Position numbers and translations under genes: made by a program. Under the pieces are notes generated by a model. It saw only the letters and a program-made list of their open reading frames with translations. It ran no database searches and was not told where the DNA came from. Below, piece after piece: positions 27,581 through 37,742 of a DNA stretch of 64,000 bases; positions within the stretch are counted from its first letter, which is position 1, and every line of letters starts with the position of its first letter. The stretch is from Desulfomarina profundi (GTDB lineage Bacteria > Desulfobacterota > Desulfobulbia > Desulfobulbales > Desulfocapsaceae). The stretch lies in assembly GCF_019703855.1 (NCBI RefSeq), contig NZ_AP024086.1, positions 1,012,501 to 1,076,500 on the forward strand, read 5' to 3'.

Positions 27581-28465
27581 TCAGATAAAATTCCTGACAC
27601 CTCCACTGCCAAGTTTTTTTACAATCAGAGTTGGACAGGTTGAAAGTGCTGTTACCCTTTCAACAATCGAACCGAAAAACATTCGTTCCAGAGCTGTTCG
27701 GCTGTATGAGCCGAGAATTGTCAACTGAATATCGTTTTTTTCAGCATAGGTGACAATGTTCTTATAGGGAGTTCCTTCCCTCAGTTCTGTTACGACATTG
27801 ACTTCCAGTTTACGCCCCTGCTCAGCGAGATTCTGAAGGGTTGTAAGAGCTTTCCTTCGGGCTTCCTTGAGAACTCCATATCGCAGACTCTTGTCCAGTG
27901 GGATATCTACGACAGTAAGCATATGGACGGTGCTCCCATAGCTCATTGCCAGGTCAAGTGCTCTTTGGGCTGCTTCCATGGAGTGCTTTGATCCGTTAAT
28001 GCAGACAAGGATCCTGGAGAAATCGATAATGGAGTCTTCGGGAATGATTAATACATCGCATGGGCTGAGGCTGATAATACCTGCGGTAGTCCTGCTGAGA
28101 AAAACGCGTTCCATATTGCTTCTCTTGGGACTGCCGATGATAATGAATTCCGCACCTGTCTTTTCCGCCCAGTTAACGATTTCATCTGCCGGGTCTCCAT
28201 GGCGAAGGACTGTTTTTATCGGCATGCTGCAGGAGGTCGCAAAGTCGGAGGCCTCCTGCAGACATTTTTGAAACGGTTGTCTGAGCTGGGTGTCAGTATT
28301 TTTCAGGGTCAGACGGTTGAGGTCTCCTTCATATCGGGGAGCAACCGAGAGTGCCGTCAGTTCAGCACCCATGGACGAAGTGAGTCGAAGGGCTTCTCTG
28401 ACACTGCTTTTGACCGGTGAAACCGGATCAATTGCTACCAGAACAGTACTGACGGAACCAGCCAT
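27581..28465 (-). CDS. tandem universal stress protein (two Usp domains)
   Basis: A 294-residue protein with two UspA domains in series. The first (residues 1-145) begins VLVAIDPVSPVKSSVREALR and ends FIIIGSPKRSNMERVFLSRT; the second begins ILVCINGSKHSMEAAQRALD and ends LTILGSYSRTALERMFFGS, both with the G-2x-G-like nucleotide-binding pattern partly kept. Usp proteins bind ATP or AMP and help survival in stress or starvation. It starts 2 bp after the stop of the TauE-like permease, so they are translated from one message, and it belongs to the minus-strand operon that starts near 30.5 kb. Confidence 0.88.
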   Translation of the reverse strand: MAGSVSTVLVAIDPVSPVKSSVREALRLTSSMGAELTALSVAPRYEGDLNRLTLKNTDTQLRQPFQKCLQEASDFATSCSMPIKTVLRHGDPADEIVNWAEKTGAEFIIIGSPKRSNMERVFLSRTTAGIISLSPCDVLIIPEDSIIDFSRILVCINGSKHSMEAAQRALDLAMSYGSTVHMLTVVDIPLDKSLRYGVLKEARRKALTTLQNLAEQGRKLEVNVVTELREGTPYKNIVTYAEKNDIQLTILGSYSRTALERMFFGSIVERVTALSTCPTLIVKKLGSGGVRNFI

Positions 28466-28467
28466 GA

Positions 28468-29534
28468 CTATGCCTCAGATGCAGCAGCTGCGTATGCCCT
28501 CTTTTCCTGGCTGCGAGCTTTGAAAAGATTGTAGAGAATGATAAATGCGCCGACCAGAAGAGCTATAACCATAATGCCGTAACTGATTTTTGACATGAGT
28601 GCAACATTGCTGTTGGCAATATGGGTAATGTCGAGTTGGTTCATATATTTCGGCATTGCCAGAAAACGACTGACTGCAACAATCAGCATGATTGTCGCCA
28701 TGACAAATTTAACCATGTAATCCTTGACATAGGTAGTTCCAATGGCACCGAGTTGTACACCGAAAAGGGATCCTGCAAGGATGAGAAGAGTCAGACGAAT
28801 ATCAACCATACCGTAATATGCCCACAGCAGTGTTCCACCAAGGCCCATGACGAAGGCGATGACAAGTTCAGTGGCTGAAGCGACAATACTTGTTACACCA
28901 ATGACATACATGAGTCCTGGAACGCCGATAAATCCGCCTACGGCAATGGTGGCAGCCAGCATACCTGTTGCAAGAGCGACAGGAGCCAGGAACCAGAAGC
29001 TGATGCGGAGATTGATGCGTTTGAAGGTGATCATCGGCCACAGTTCGATTTTCTGTAGTTTTTTGGCGAGTACTGGTTTGCTTGTGTCACCGCCTGATTT
29101 CATTATTTTGATGGCATCACGCATGACAAAGGAACCGACGACAACCAGAACTGCAACAAAGGCTACACTTACATAGAGATTGGAGCCGGCATCACCCCAG
29201 GTATCCCTGATGAATTTCTGGAAACGAATACCTACCTGGACACCAACTTCGGCGATTATGCCCATAATTACACCAAGTTTGATATCCACCTGACCGTAAC
29301 GGTATCGTTTGATGGAGCCAACCAGGGCTTTGGGGAATTTATGGCACATGTTGCTGGCTACGGCAACTGTACCGGGGACCCCAGACTCATCATTCCCGGG
29401 GTGAGAACGAACGCGCCACCTGAGCCTATAAAGCCACTGACGAGGCCACCGACAAAACCGACCAGGATAAGAAATATGGCTGAGTAGAGATTTAAATCGA
29501 TAAATTGAAGTGCTTCTGTCACTGGACCATGCAT
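28468..29534 (-). CDS. TauE/SafE-family membrane permease (one-base frameshift)
   Basis: A polytopic inner-membrane protein of the TauE/SafE family, members of which are linked to export or uptake of sulfite, sulfonates or related anions. With one base restored at the C run 29379-29382, the gene runs from the ATG at 29534 (GGAG seven bases upstream) and gives 355 residues. The first part reads LNLYSAIFLILVGFVGGLVSGFIGSGGAF, the typical first family repeat, and joins VPGTVAVASNMCHKFPKALVG. The second repeat is VALATGMLAATIAVGGFIGVPGLMYVIGV. In a sulfur-metabolising bacterium a sulfur oxyanion substrate is plausible, but this is inference. It is flanked by Usp genes in one operon. Confidence 0.82.
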
Positions 29535-29654
29535 GATTTTTCTCCAATACGTTAAAAATAAAATGAAAAAAATAAAAAATAAAAAAAATATTAATTAGCC
29601 CTCATTTGGCAACAGTACCTGTATGGTTGCCCTTGTGAATGCTTGAAATCATGT

Positions 29655-29687
29655 AAAAATTAACACAATGTTCATGAGAAATGCAGG
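29655..29687. repeat. solo end of the MITE family
   Basis: The 33 bases match the right end of the MITE at 39507-39725 with two differences; both contain ACACAATGTTCATGAGAAAT. No matching left end was seen nearby, so this is a relic. It lies in the 160-bp gap between the permease and the small membrane gene. Confidence 0.6.
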
Positions 29688-29694
29688 TTGGATT

Positions 29695-30015
29695 TTATGC
29701 ATTGACCTGTGCTCTGGGACGTTCATCTCTGCGCTTTTCTACAGTGTCAGCAGATTTTTCACGTTTTTCAGCAAGCTCGTCAGCTGCCTTCTGTGATCCT
29801 TCAATACCGAGCATGGACCAGAAAGCACTTGTGAAGCTTCCATGGAAATAGGAAAAGGCAAAAACAGTGGCTACCGGCAGTATGGCATACCAGCCACCCC
29901 TGGTGTAGTATTCCATGACAGTTTCACTGCTGGTAAAAACCGCCGCATAGAGAGCGGCGGAACCGAGCCCGAAAATCAGACATCTTTTGGCATAGCGTGT
30001 TTTTTTGGCGGACAT
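29695..30015 (-). CDS. small membrane protein with own ribosome site inside the Usp frame
   Basis: A 106-residue protein that begins MSAKKTRYAKRC at 30015, with a perfect AGGAGG nine bases upstream. Two membrane segments are visible (LIFGLGSAALYAAVFTS and GGWYAILPVATVFAFSYF). The tail is charged and ends RPRAQVNA, like the 94-residue protein at the other end of the operon. Its frame is open upstream into the Usp-like gene with no stop, so the message could make both a fusion and the free small protein. I recognise no family; a partner of the TauE-like permease is a guess from position. Confidence 0.6.
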   Translation of the reverse strand: MSAKKTRYAKRCLIFGLGSAALYAAVFTSSETVMEYYTRGGWYAILPVATVFAFSYFHGSFTSAFWSMLGIEGSQKAADELAEKREKSADTVEKRRDERPRAQVNA

Positions 30016-30525
30016 TGAAAAACCTCCTGTGTTTAAATTGTTGAAATGATGTTTCTTTTTGTATGTTGGATTTCCTTTCTTAGATTGGGTATAGATGACA
30101 CTGAAAACTGGAACCGGTGCTTTTCTGGTAACTTCAGAACGTCGGATACCTTTGTCAATTACAATGAAATCAATACGTTTTGCCGAATGACACAGTCGAT
30201 GAACAACCTTACCCACTTTCCCTGATTCTTCCGTGTAGCTGAAAAATACTGGTTTTTGCCGGGCCTTTTCCTTGAAGATGGTGGCACTCTCTCTAACAGC
30301 TCTGCTGAAGTGCCGGGCACGGACACCGCCGTCCGGAAGAAAGGGAAGGGTGTTGACGTATACAGCGTGTATTGCTCTGTTAAGACGCTCGGCAACACTG
30401 ATGGCGTAATCCATAACCGGTTCAGTGAGGTGTCCCTTGCTTGTCACCACGAGAATCCGTGGTATGTTTGCTGTTGGTGTCTCGGTGGTTTTACCGGTTT
30501 TTTCGTTCATGTCATGTTTGGTCAT
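29695..30525 (-). CDS. Usp-like protein read in frame into a small membrane protein
   Basis: As read, this is a 276-residue fusion. Residues 1-150 look like a single Usp domain (RILVVTSKGHLTEPVMDYAISVAERLNRAIHAVYV, later RIDFIVIDKGIRRSEV) and end near VPVFSVIYTQ. A linker (KKGNPTYKKKHHFNNLN) that looks like translated non-coding DNA leads into the small membrane protein that has its own ribosome site at 30015. Either the fusion is real or a stop or one base is missing near 30050-30080. The start ATG at 30525 has AGGA upstream. A sigma-54-like promoter lies about 55-70 bp before it. Confidence 0.65.
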   Translation of the reverse strand: MTKHDMNEKTGKTTETPTANIPRILVVTSKGHLTEPVMDYAISVAERLNRAIHAVYVNTLPFLPDGGVRARHFSRAVRESATIFKEKARQKPVFFSYTEESGKVGKVVHRLCHSAKRIDFIVIDKGIRRSEVTRKAPVPVFSVIYTQSKKGNPTYKKKHHFNNLNTGGFSMSAKKTRYAKRCLIFGLGSAALYAAVFTSSETVMEYYTRGGWYAILPVATVFAFSYFHGSFTSAFWSMLGIEGSQKAADELAEKREKSADTVEKRRDERPRAQVNA

Positions 30526-30577
30526 AACAATCCTGGCAAATTAGCAATAAAATTACTTTGAAAGTCAAATCTATTAA

Positions 30578-30593
30578 ATCAATATTTGTGCCA
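30578..30593 (-). promoter_or_regulatory. sigma-54-like promoter of the Usp/permease operon
   Basis: On the minus strand TGGCAC-AAATA-TTGAT matches the -24/-12 pattern (TGGCAC-N5-TTGCW) except that the usual GC at -12 is GA. It lies about 53 bp upstream of the ATG at 30525, with the three activator sites further upstream. Confidence 0.55.
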
Positions 30594-30665
30594 GATTGTA
30601 TTTGTTGTGTAACTTGTTTGAAATAAAAGAAATAAAAAGTAGCAGAAATTTGTTTAGCCAAGGCA

Positions 30666-30733
30666 TGTTGCGTATTGCAACACCCCCGTATTTTTGATGG
30701 TGCAAAAAGCAACATCAGTTGCGTATTGCAACA
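30666..30733. promoter_or_regulatory. three TGTTGC-N5-GCAACA activator sites
   Basis: Site 1 (30666-30682) is a perfect 17-bp palindrome TGTTGC-GTATT-GCAACA. Site 2 (30698-30714) is TGGTGC-AAAAA-GCAACA and site 3 (30717-30733) is AGTTGC-GTATT-GCAACA, each with one mismatch. Centres are 32 and 19 bp apart, close to three and two helical turns. They lie between two sigma-54-like promoters that face away from each other, the usual position for an NtrC-type activator. An NtrC-family gene lies 2.4 kb away (33101-34470). Confidence 0.75.
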
Positions 30734-30898
30734 TTACCACATGGTGGTGATTGCCCGGATGGTTATTTATAGTCAGAATCCGGTTTTCAGTGGAAGAGTA
30801 TCGTGATGTAATGTCAACAAAAAGCTGTCTTGATAACCGTGGCGTATAGTTGAATTGAGGTATCACCGGAATTTTTTGAGGTTAGCAAAGAGATGTTC

Positions 30899-30914
30899 TG
30901 GCATTGAAAATGCT
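30899..30914 (+). promoter_or_regulatory. sigma-54-like promoter of the Lon-receiver gene
   Basis: TGGCATTGAAAATGCT has GG and GC exactly 10 bp apart, the invariant -24/-12 spacing. It lies about 140 bp before the ATG at 31051 and about 170-230 bp from the activator sites. The 525-bp gap 30526-31050 holds these sites and nothing else I can support. Confidence 0.6.
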
Positions 30915-31050
30915 AGTATTTTAAACAATGACAGTACGATTGATGATTTTTCATACTCATTTTTGTTCATGACAATGCAGAATTGAGAGTCATTTCAGGA
31001 GAGACACTAGATAATCATTATAAAAAATATGAGATGGGGGAGCAGGTATT

Positions 31051-33077
31051 ATGTTTTTTAAAAAAAAACATGAGCAGGATGATAGCCGGATTGAAGAAAA
31101 ACCACCGGAACAGACTCAACTGGAAAAAGTCAGGCAACAGATAAGAGAAGCGGAATTGCCCGTGAGGCAAGAGAGGCAGCGGAGAAGGAGGTTGAAAAAC
31201 TGGAAAAAACTGATGCTGCTGTAGCAGAGTATTCCATTGGCTGCAATTATATTGATTTTATTTTATCCCTGCCATGGAATGCGTCGTCCACCGGTAACTT
31301 CGATGTTTCCAGGGCAGAAACATTATTGAATACCCGCCACTGTGGTCTCGATGAAGTCAAGCAGCGGATTCTTGAATTTCTAGCAGCCAAAACCCTCCGG
31401 GGAACAGTACAGGCAAGAATTCTCATCGTTGATGATGAGGAGATTGCTCGAACCAATATGGAACATGTCCTGCTGAAAGATGGCTACAGCTGTTTTCCCG
31501 CTTCAAACGGTCTTGATGCTCTGGAAATACTTTCCAGTGGCGATATTGACCTGGTAATTACCGATCTGAAAATGGATCGTATGGACGGAATGGAACTCCT
31601 GGGACATATCAATCGGGTTTCTCCCGAAACTCCCGTAGTTATGGTTACCGGTTTTGCCACAGTCAATTCTGCAGTGGAAGCTTTGAAAAGGGGGGCTGCA
31701 CATTACCTTGGAAAGCCCCTTAATCTTGATGAACTTCGCAAAACCGTCAAGGAAGTACTGGAAAAGAGATTGATGACGGAAATGGGCAAGGGACCCATTC
31801 TCTGTTTTACCGGTCCTCCGGGAACTGGTAAAACTTCTGTTGGCAAGGCCATAGCAGAAGCCCTCAATCACCATTTCGTCCGTATGTCCCTGGCCGGGCT
31901 GCGGGATGAGGCGGAACTCCGGGGTCACCGGCGAACTTATGTGGGTGCCATGCCCGGGCGAATCATTACTGAACTGAAACGGGTCGGGGTTAATAATCCG
32001 GTTTTCATGCTTGATGAGATAGACAAGATCGGTCAGGATTTTCGGGGTGACCCCGCATCAGTTCTTCTCGAAGTGCTTGATCCTGAACAGAACGTAAAAT
32101 TTATGGACCACTATCTCGATCTGCCCTTTGATCTTTCAAAAATCATGTTTGTGGCAACAGCCAATGATCTATCGAGACTGCCGGGACCTCTTCTTGATCG
32201 CATGGAGATAGTAGAGTTTTCCGGATATACAGAGAGAGAAAAACGGGAAATAGCCAGGCAGTTCATGATTCCACGACAGCTTAAGGCAACCGGGCTGAAC
32301 AGGGCGGATATACAGTTTTCTGATGATGCCGTATCCAGAATTATTAATGATTACACAAGAGAGTCAGGACTGCGCGGCCTTGAGCGGGAAATTGCAAATA
32401 TCTGCAGAAAACTTGCTCTGGTTTATCTGAACAGTGATGGAAAGGATGAGCTCCTCAATATTGACGGAGAAGTTATCAGGGGATTTCTCGGTCCCCGGAA
32501 ATATCATCGTGAAGCGGCAGGGGTCTGCAACAGGCTTGGCATTACAACAGGCCTTGTCTGGACTGAGGTCGGGGGAGAAATAATAAGTGTTGAGTCGGCG
32601 TTAATGCCGGGAACCGGTCATCTTATTCTTACCGGTTCCCTTGGGGAAGTTCTGCGTGAATCGGCGCAGGCCGCCCTCAGCCTTATTCGCAGCCGGACAG
32701 GAGAATATGGTGTTCCTGATGATTTTTTCAAGGCCAGTGACCTGCATATTCACCTGCCTTCAGGGGCAGTCTCAAAAGATGGACCTTCTGCCGGGATTAC
32801 AATTTTTGCTGCATTGCTGTCTCTTCTCACAGGAAGGGTGGCAAGAGCCGATACGGCCATGACCGGAGAGATGACTCTCAGCGGCAGGATCTTGCCCATC
32901 AGCGGTATCCGTGAAAAGCTGTTGGCAGCACAGAGGGCCGGGATTTCAAGAGTTCTCCTGCCCGAAGCCAACAGGGATGAAGTGGAAATATTGTCAGATG
33001 ATGTGAAGGAAGGGCTTGAAATAATTCTTGTGCGGGTTGTGGATGAGATTATTGAGCATGTACTGGCAGAAAGTTGA
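31051..33077 (+). CDS. Lon-type ATP-dependent protease with a receiver domain inserted before Walker A (one-base frameshift)
   Basis: With one C restored in the run 31159-31161 the gene codes for 675 residues from the ATG at 31051 (GGGGGAGCAGG upstream). It lacks the Lon N-terminal substrate domain and starts with a charged coiled-coil-like stretch followed by the Lon segment (EYSIGCNYIDFILSLPWN, RHCGLDEVKQRILEFLA). A full receiver domain follows (ILIVDDEE at residue 124, aspartate near 172 in LVITDLKMDRMDGMELL, lysine in YLGKPLN), and only then Walker A (GPILCFTGPPGTGKTSVGKAI), the AAA+ module and the serine-lysine protease domain (SKDGPSAGITIF; GIREKLLAAQRAGI). Phosphorylation of the receiver could thus directly gate the ATPase. 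It is likely driven by the sigma-54 promoter upstream and sits beside a kinase/NtrC pair. Confidence 0.88.
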
Positions 33078-33100
33078 CTTTGTGTTTCGGGTGGTCTGAT

Positions 33101-34470
33101 TCAGGCATCAGGGTTTTCAAGATCATACCGCTTGATTTTCCGCCAGAGGGAGACCCTGTCTATGCCGAGCAGTTTTGCGGCTTTGGACTTGTTTCCTTCA
33201 ACTTTGTCCAGAACTTCCCGGATATAGCTTTTTTCATGTTCCACAAGTGACGGCCAGGGGTCGCTGTTGGACCGGGTGGGGATGATCAAATCGTTTCGCA
33301 GATCGACGGGGAGATGGGGTGGCATGACAATCTCGTCATGGCACTCAATGAGGATCCTCTGGGCGATATTTTCAAGTTCTCGTATATTTCCAGGGTATTC
33401 ATACTGCTTGAGACGTTCGATTACTTCACCGGAAAGCTGGGGGATGTCTTTCCCGGCATGGGCATGTTTAACCATGAAATGATTTACCAGCAGAGGTATG
33501 TCATCTCTGCGCTGGGCAAGGGGGGGACACGAATTGTGATAACATCAAGACGGTAAAAGAGATCCATCCTGAAGGTGCCATTCTCCGCCTCCTGTTTCAG
33601 GTCTTTGTTGGTTGCTGCAAGAATCCTTATATCAATAGGAATTTCCCTGGATCCCCCAACCCGTCGCAGGGTTCTTTCCTGGAGAACCCGCAGCAGCTTG
33701 ACCTGCATGGAAAGAGAGAGTTCACCTATTTCATCAAAAAAGACTGTACCTCCTTCCGCCAGTTCCAAAAGCCCTTTCTTTTCCCTGTTTGCCCCTGTAA
33801 AGGCTTCTTTTTCGTGGCCGAACAGTTCATTCGTTATCAGTTCTTCGGTAAATGCACCGCAGTTGAAGGCAACAAAACGACCCTTTGCGCGTGGGCTCAA
33901 TTCGTGAATTGTTCTCGCCACCAGTTCTTTGCCTGTCCCGGTTTCTCCCAGAATCAAAACATTGCAGTCAAGTTGTGCCACCTGGGTTATTCTTTCACGC
34001 ATGGCCTGGACAGCAGGACTCTGGCCGATGATCCGGGACGCTCCCGCATTGTCCGATAGCTGCTTTTTCAGGGAACGGATCTCTTTCTGCATACCACTTT
34101 TTTCAAGTGCCTTTCCGACAAGAACTTTGAGCTCTGCCACATTGACAGGTTTAGGGAGGTAATGGTACGCACCCTGTCGAATTGCCTCAATGGCTGTCTC
34201 AACGCTGGAATATCCTGTGATGACCACCACTTCAGTTGCCGGCCACCTTTTTTTTGTTCCGTTAAGAACAGCGATACCGTCTTTTCCCTGCATCCGCAAA
34301 TCAGTAAGGACCAGGTCAACTTCTCTTTTCTCAAGAAGTGAAAGAGCAGTTTCTCCGCTGTCGGCAACTACAACATCATATCCTTCCTTTTCCATTATCA
34401 GGGCCAGATTCTCCCTGGCAATGGCTTCATCATCCACGACAAGGACGGTTTTTCTGTCTGAAGAGGTCAT
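33101..34470 (-). CDS. NtrC-family sigma-54 response regulator (one-base frameshift)
   Basis: With one base restored at the G run 33520-33526 (plus strand) the protein has 456 residues. The receiver domain ([14 protein letters not shown], aspartate in [13 protein letters not shown], lysine in YLPKPVN) is followed by the AAA+ sigma-54 interaction domain ([15 protein letters not shown]; the GAFTEEL motif, in which the usual GAFTGA is at [28 protein letters not shown]) and a Fis-type helix-turn-helix ([23 protein letters not shown]). The break is in the [15 protein letters not shown] segment. The gene follows its kinase by 11 bp. The palindromic sites at 30.7 kb are reasonable targets, but this is inference. 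It converges with the Lon gene. Confidence 0.9.
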
Positions 34471-34481
34471 TGTAGTTGTTT

Positions 34482-35987
34482 CTAGCCCAGGGGGAGTTTG
34501 ATATGGAACGAAGCACCCTCCCCGGGAGTGCTTTCAACGGATATTTCTCCATGGTGCCGCTGGATTATACCGTAAACGACGGAGAGGCCAAGACCAGTCC
34601 CCTTGCCCTCTTCTTTCGTGGTGTAAAACGGGTCGAACAGTTGTCCGCGTATCTCTGTCGGAATACCCTGACCAGTATCGGTAATTTCTATCAGCACACT
34701 GTTTTCCTGTTCATCGACTCTGGCGGAAATAGTAATTGTTCCCTGGTGCTCAATTGACTGGGAAGCGTTGATGAGAAGATTGAGGAACACTTCCTGCATC
34801 CTCTGTATATCCACAGGCAGGACCAGGTCTTTCGGAACATTGACTGTAATGATAATATCTGCCGGAATCTGACTTTTTACCAGTTCTACGGCTCGATTGA
34901 CAATATTGACGAGTGTTGAAGGGCGGAGGGTGAATTCCTGCAATCTGGAAAATTCGAGTAATCCCTTAACGATATCCCTTGCCCTGTGGGTTTCCTGTTC
35001 AATGTTTTTCAGCATTCTGCGGATCAGTTCCTGATCATTGGATTCCAGATCATCGATTGCGATCTGGCAGGAGGTGGAAATATTATTCAGGGGATTGTTG
35101 AGTTGGTGGGCCACACCGGCAGTCAGTGTGCCGATTGAAGAGAGTTTTTTAGACTGGACCAGCTGGTCCTGCCTGTGCTCAAGCTCCTGAACCATGGTAT
35201 TGAATGCTTCCATGACCTGTTGCATTTCATCCCTGGTGGCGGGAATTTCCAGTTTTTTGAAACGTCCCAGGGCGATATCTTTTGTGGCTTTTTTGATGAC
35301 GGTCAACGGGTCGAAAATCCGTGAAAAAATGAGAAAAGGGATGAGAATACTCAGCAGAATGGCAATAGTCGCCCAGATGACCAGTTGCTGTTTGAGTTCT
35401 TTGAGTATTGAATAAATCTGAGTATGTTCGAATTTAACCAGATGTTCACTCAATTCAACCATCTGCTGACCCTGCAGTCTTATTTTTTCAATTATATCCT
35501 TGTGCAGATCGGGGCTTGTGGGATCTGCCCTGGTGAACTGCCTGAAACTTCTGCGGTAAGTTTCAATATGACTGCTGAGTTCCTCCAGCATGGGAGCAAC
35601 TTTCAGTTTTTCCACCTTATCGGACATATCCCTCTGGGTCTTCAGGGCCAGGTCAATAAATTTTGCATTTTCATGCAGTGCCTGGGGCGTATTGTATAGC
35701 AGGTAATTTTTTTCATACCGGCGAACTTCCAGGATTATATTATTGAGCTTGTAGGCCAGGCCCATGATTTGCAGTTTTTCCTCTGCTGTGCGCAGGTCTT
35801 CATAGGAAATGTATCCGATTATCAGAATCCCAATCACATAACATATATGGATGAACTTGAATCTGCCGATGAGGCTGAGGCGCAATGGTCTGAACACAAA
35901 AATACTCCACAGCTTGGCACTGAAGGCTGACGGTGAAAAGCAACAGGGCTCAAGAATTTGTTTATCCCGAATTTCCCATGAAAGCAT
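34482..35987 (-). CDS. membrane sensor histidine kinase of the NtrC-type pair
   Basis: An approximately 500-residue kinase. A membrane segment ([18 protein letters not shown]) is followed by a periplasmic helical region of about 150 residues, a second membrane segment ([20 protein letters not shown]), a HAMP domain, a HisKA domain with the histidine in [16 protein letters not shown], and a HATPase domain ([31 protein letters not shown]). I prefer the ATG at 35987, which has AAAAGG upstream; the frame is open to a TTG at 36020. It is upstream of and co-transcribed with the NtrC-family regulator. The periplasmic helical bundle suggests sensing of a small molecule or envelope state; the signal is unknown. 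Confidence 0.88.
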   Translation of the reverse strand: MLSWEIRDKQILEPCCFSPSAFSAKLWSIFVFRPLRLSLIGRFKFIHICYVIGILIIGYISYEDLRTAEEKLQIMGLAYKLNNIILEVRRYEKNYLLYNTPQALHENAKFIDLALKTQRDMSDKVEKLKVAPMLEELSSHIETYRRSFRQFTRADPTSPDLHKDIIEKIRLQGQQMVELSEHLVKFEHTQIYSILKELKQQLVIWATIAILLSILIPFLIFSRIFDPLTVIKKATKDIALGRFKKLEIPATRDEMQQVMEAFNTMVQELEHRQDQLVQSKKLSSIGTLTAGVAHQLNNPLNNISTSCQIAIDDLESNDQELIRRMLKNIEQETHRARDIVKGLLEFSRLQEFTLRPSTLVNIVNRAVELVKSQIPADIIITVNVPKDLVLPVDIQRMQEVFLNLLINASQSIEHQGTITISARVDEQENSVLIEITDTGQGIPTEIRGQLFDPFYTTKEEGKGTGLGLSVVYGIIQRHHGEISVESTPGEGASFHIKLPLG

Positions 35988-36108
35988 GGCTGAGCCTTTT
36001 AGTCGAGCTCTGCCGGTCAAGGGAAAAATATTATTTTACTCTTTTGTGTTTACCAAAATATAAAGGAAAAGTAAATAGTTGGGAATTGCAGTTGAATCGT
36101 CATTCATT

Positions 36109-37730
36109 TCATTGCTGAAAATCATATAGAGACGCCTGGAAAAGTGTTTTTGTATAATTCTGTGCGGGTGAGGAAAACAGTTCACGGGATGGTCCGCTTT
36201 CAACGATTTTTCCGTTCTGCATGACAACTATATAGTCCGCCATGGCCCTTATAACCCGAAGGTCATGGGATATGAAAATATAGGTCAGGTTATGCTTTTC
36301 CTGCAGTGTGAGGAGGAGATCAATGACCTGGGCCTGAATGGTAACATCAAGCGCTGAAGTCGGTTCATCCAGAATCAGCAGTTGTGGTTTCAGGATGATT
36401 GACCGGGCAATTGCAATCCGTTGGCGTTGTCCTCCGGAAAATTCATGGGGATAACGATAGATCATGTCCGCCGTCAATCCAACTTCTTCCAGCGTTGCAA
36501 GGATCCTGGTTCTTCTATTGGCTCGATCAAATTCCGGGAAATGGATTTTCAGTCCTTCTCCAATGATCTCTTCAACGGTGAGCCTGGGTGAGAGAGAAGA
36601 AAAAGGATCCTGGAAAACGATCTGCATGTGTCGACGAAGGCTTCGTATCTGTCCACTATTTAACTGTGCCAGGTCTTTTCCGTTGTAGACTATTTTGCCT
36701 TGACTGGGGTCAGTTTTAAAATGGCAAAGGCGAGCGTCGTTTTCCCGGACCCGGATTCACCGACTATACCGCATGTGGTTCCCCTGTGAAGTCGGATAGT
36801 TGCCTTGTTCACCGCGGTGATCCGGGTTTTTTCACGTCTGAGGAACTGGCCCCAGCTGCGGGCAGTGGCAAAGAAACAGCTCAGGTTTTCAGTTTCAAGG
36901 AGAAGTGGAGATTTTGAGATCTCCTTCTGTTTATGTTCCCTGGTTGTAAGGGAAAGGAGTTGGCCTGCGTAACTGTTCGAATGAGAAGAAAAAAGCTGCT
37001 CTGTCCTTCCCTGTTCGACAATGAAACCATTTTTCATAAGGACAAGCTGGTCGGCATTTTTTTTAACCAGACCAAGGTCGTGGGATATCAGGAGGAGGCC
37101 CATATTAAATTCCATCTGGATATCATGAATAAGCTGCAGAATCTGGGCCTGGATTGTTACATCAAGCGCAGTGGTCGGTTCATCGGCGATCAGCAGTGCC
37201 GGTCTGCAGGCAAGAGCCATGGCTATCATGACACGTTGCCTCTGGCCACCGGACAGCTGATGGGGATAGGCTGTCATGCATCGTTCCGGATCAATGATAC
37301 CACACCGGTCAAGTAATCGTATGGCTTCTTTTTCCGCTTCTTTTTTTACCATCCTGCGGTGGATGAGAAGAGGCTCTTTAATCTGGTTGCCCACGGAGAA
37401 AACAGGGTTTAGAGAACTCATTGGTTCCTGGAAAATGATGGCAATCCGGTTTCCTCTGATTATGCGCATTTCCTCAAAAGGAAGTTTTTGCAGATCCCTG
37501 TTTTCAAAAATAATGGAACCGGTAGTGCTTATTGTACTGTTTTCCTCAAGAAGGCGCAGGACGGAATAAGCTGTGACGGATTTTCCGGAGCCCGATTCAC
37601 CGACCAGGGCTGTTGTTTTACCCTTGGGGATGGTGAAGGAGATATTATGGAGGACCTGGGTTTGAACAGGGTTATTCTGTTCGTTACGTCCATGGAACCA
37701 GAGGTTGAAGTTGTCGACCGTCAGCAGCAT
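36109..37730 (-). CDS. yejF: double-domain oligopeptide ABC transporter ATPase, YejF-like (one-base frameshift)
   Basis: With one base restored at the G run 36706-36709 (plus strand) the gene codes for 540 residues with two ABC ATPase domains, as in YejF-type peptide transporters. Domain 1 has Walker [14 protein letters not shown], the OppD-like [14 protein letters not shown], signature [15 protein letters not shown] and Walker [15 protein letters not shown]. Domain 2 has [43 protein letters not shown] and [14 protein letters not shown]. The break joins ILKLTP to [12 protein letters not shown]. The permease and binding-protein genes are not in the window, so the partners may lie elsewhere. 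It follows acyP by 12 bp. Confidence 0.88.
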
Positions 37731-37742
37731 GGGGAATTCTGC

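Noticed and set aside
30666-30733. Short CRISPR array from the repeated GTTGC...GCAAC units
   Set aside because: The units are 17 bp with unequal spacing and sit between two promoters; operator sites explain them better, and no cas genes are present.
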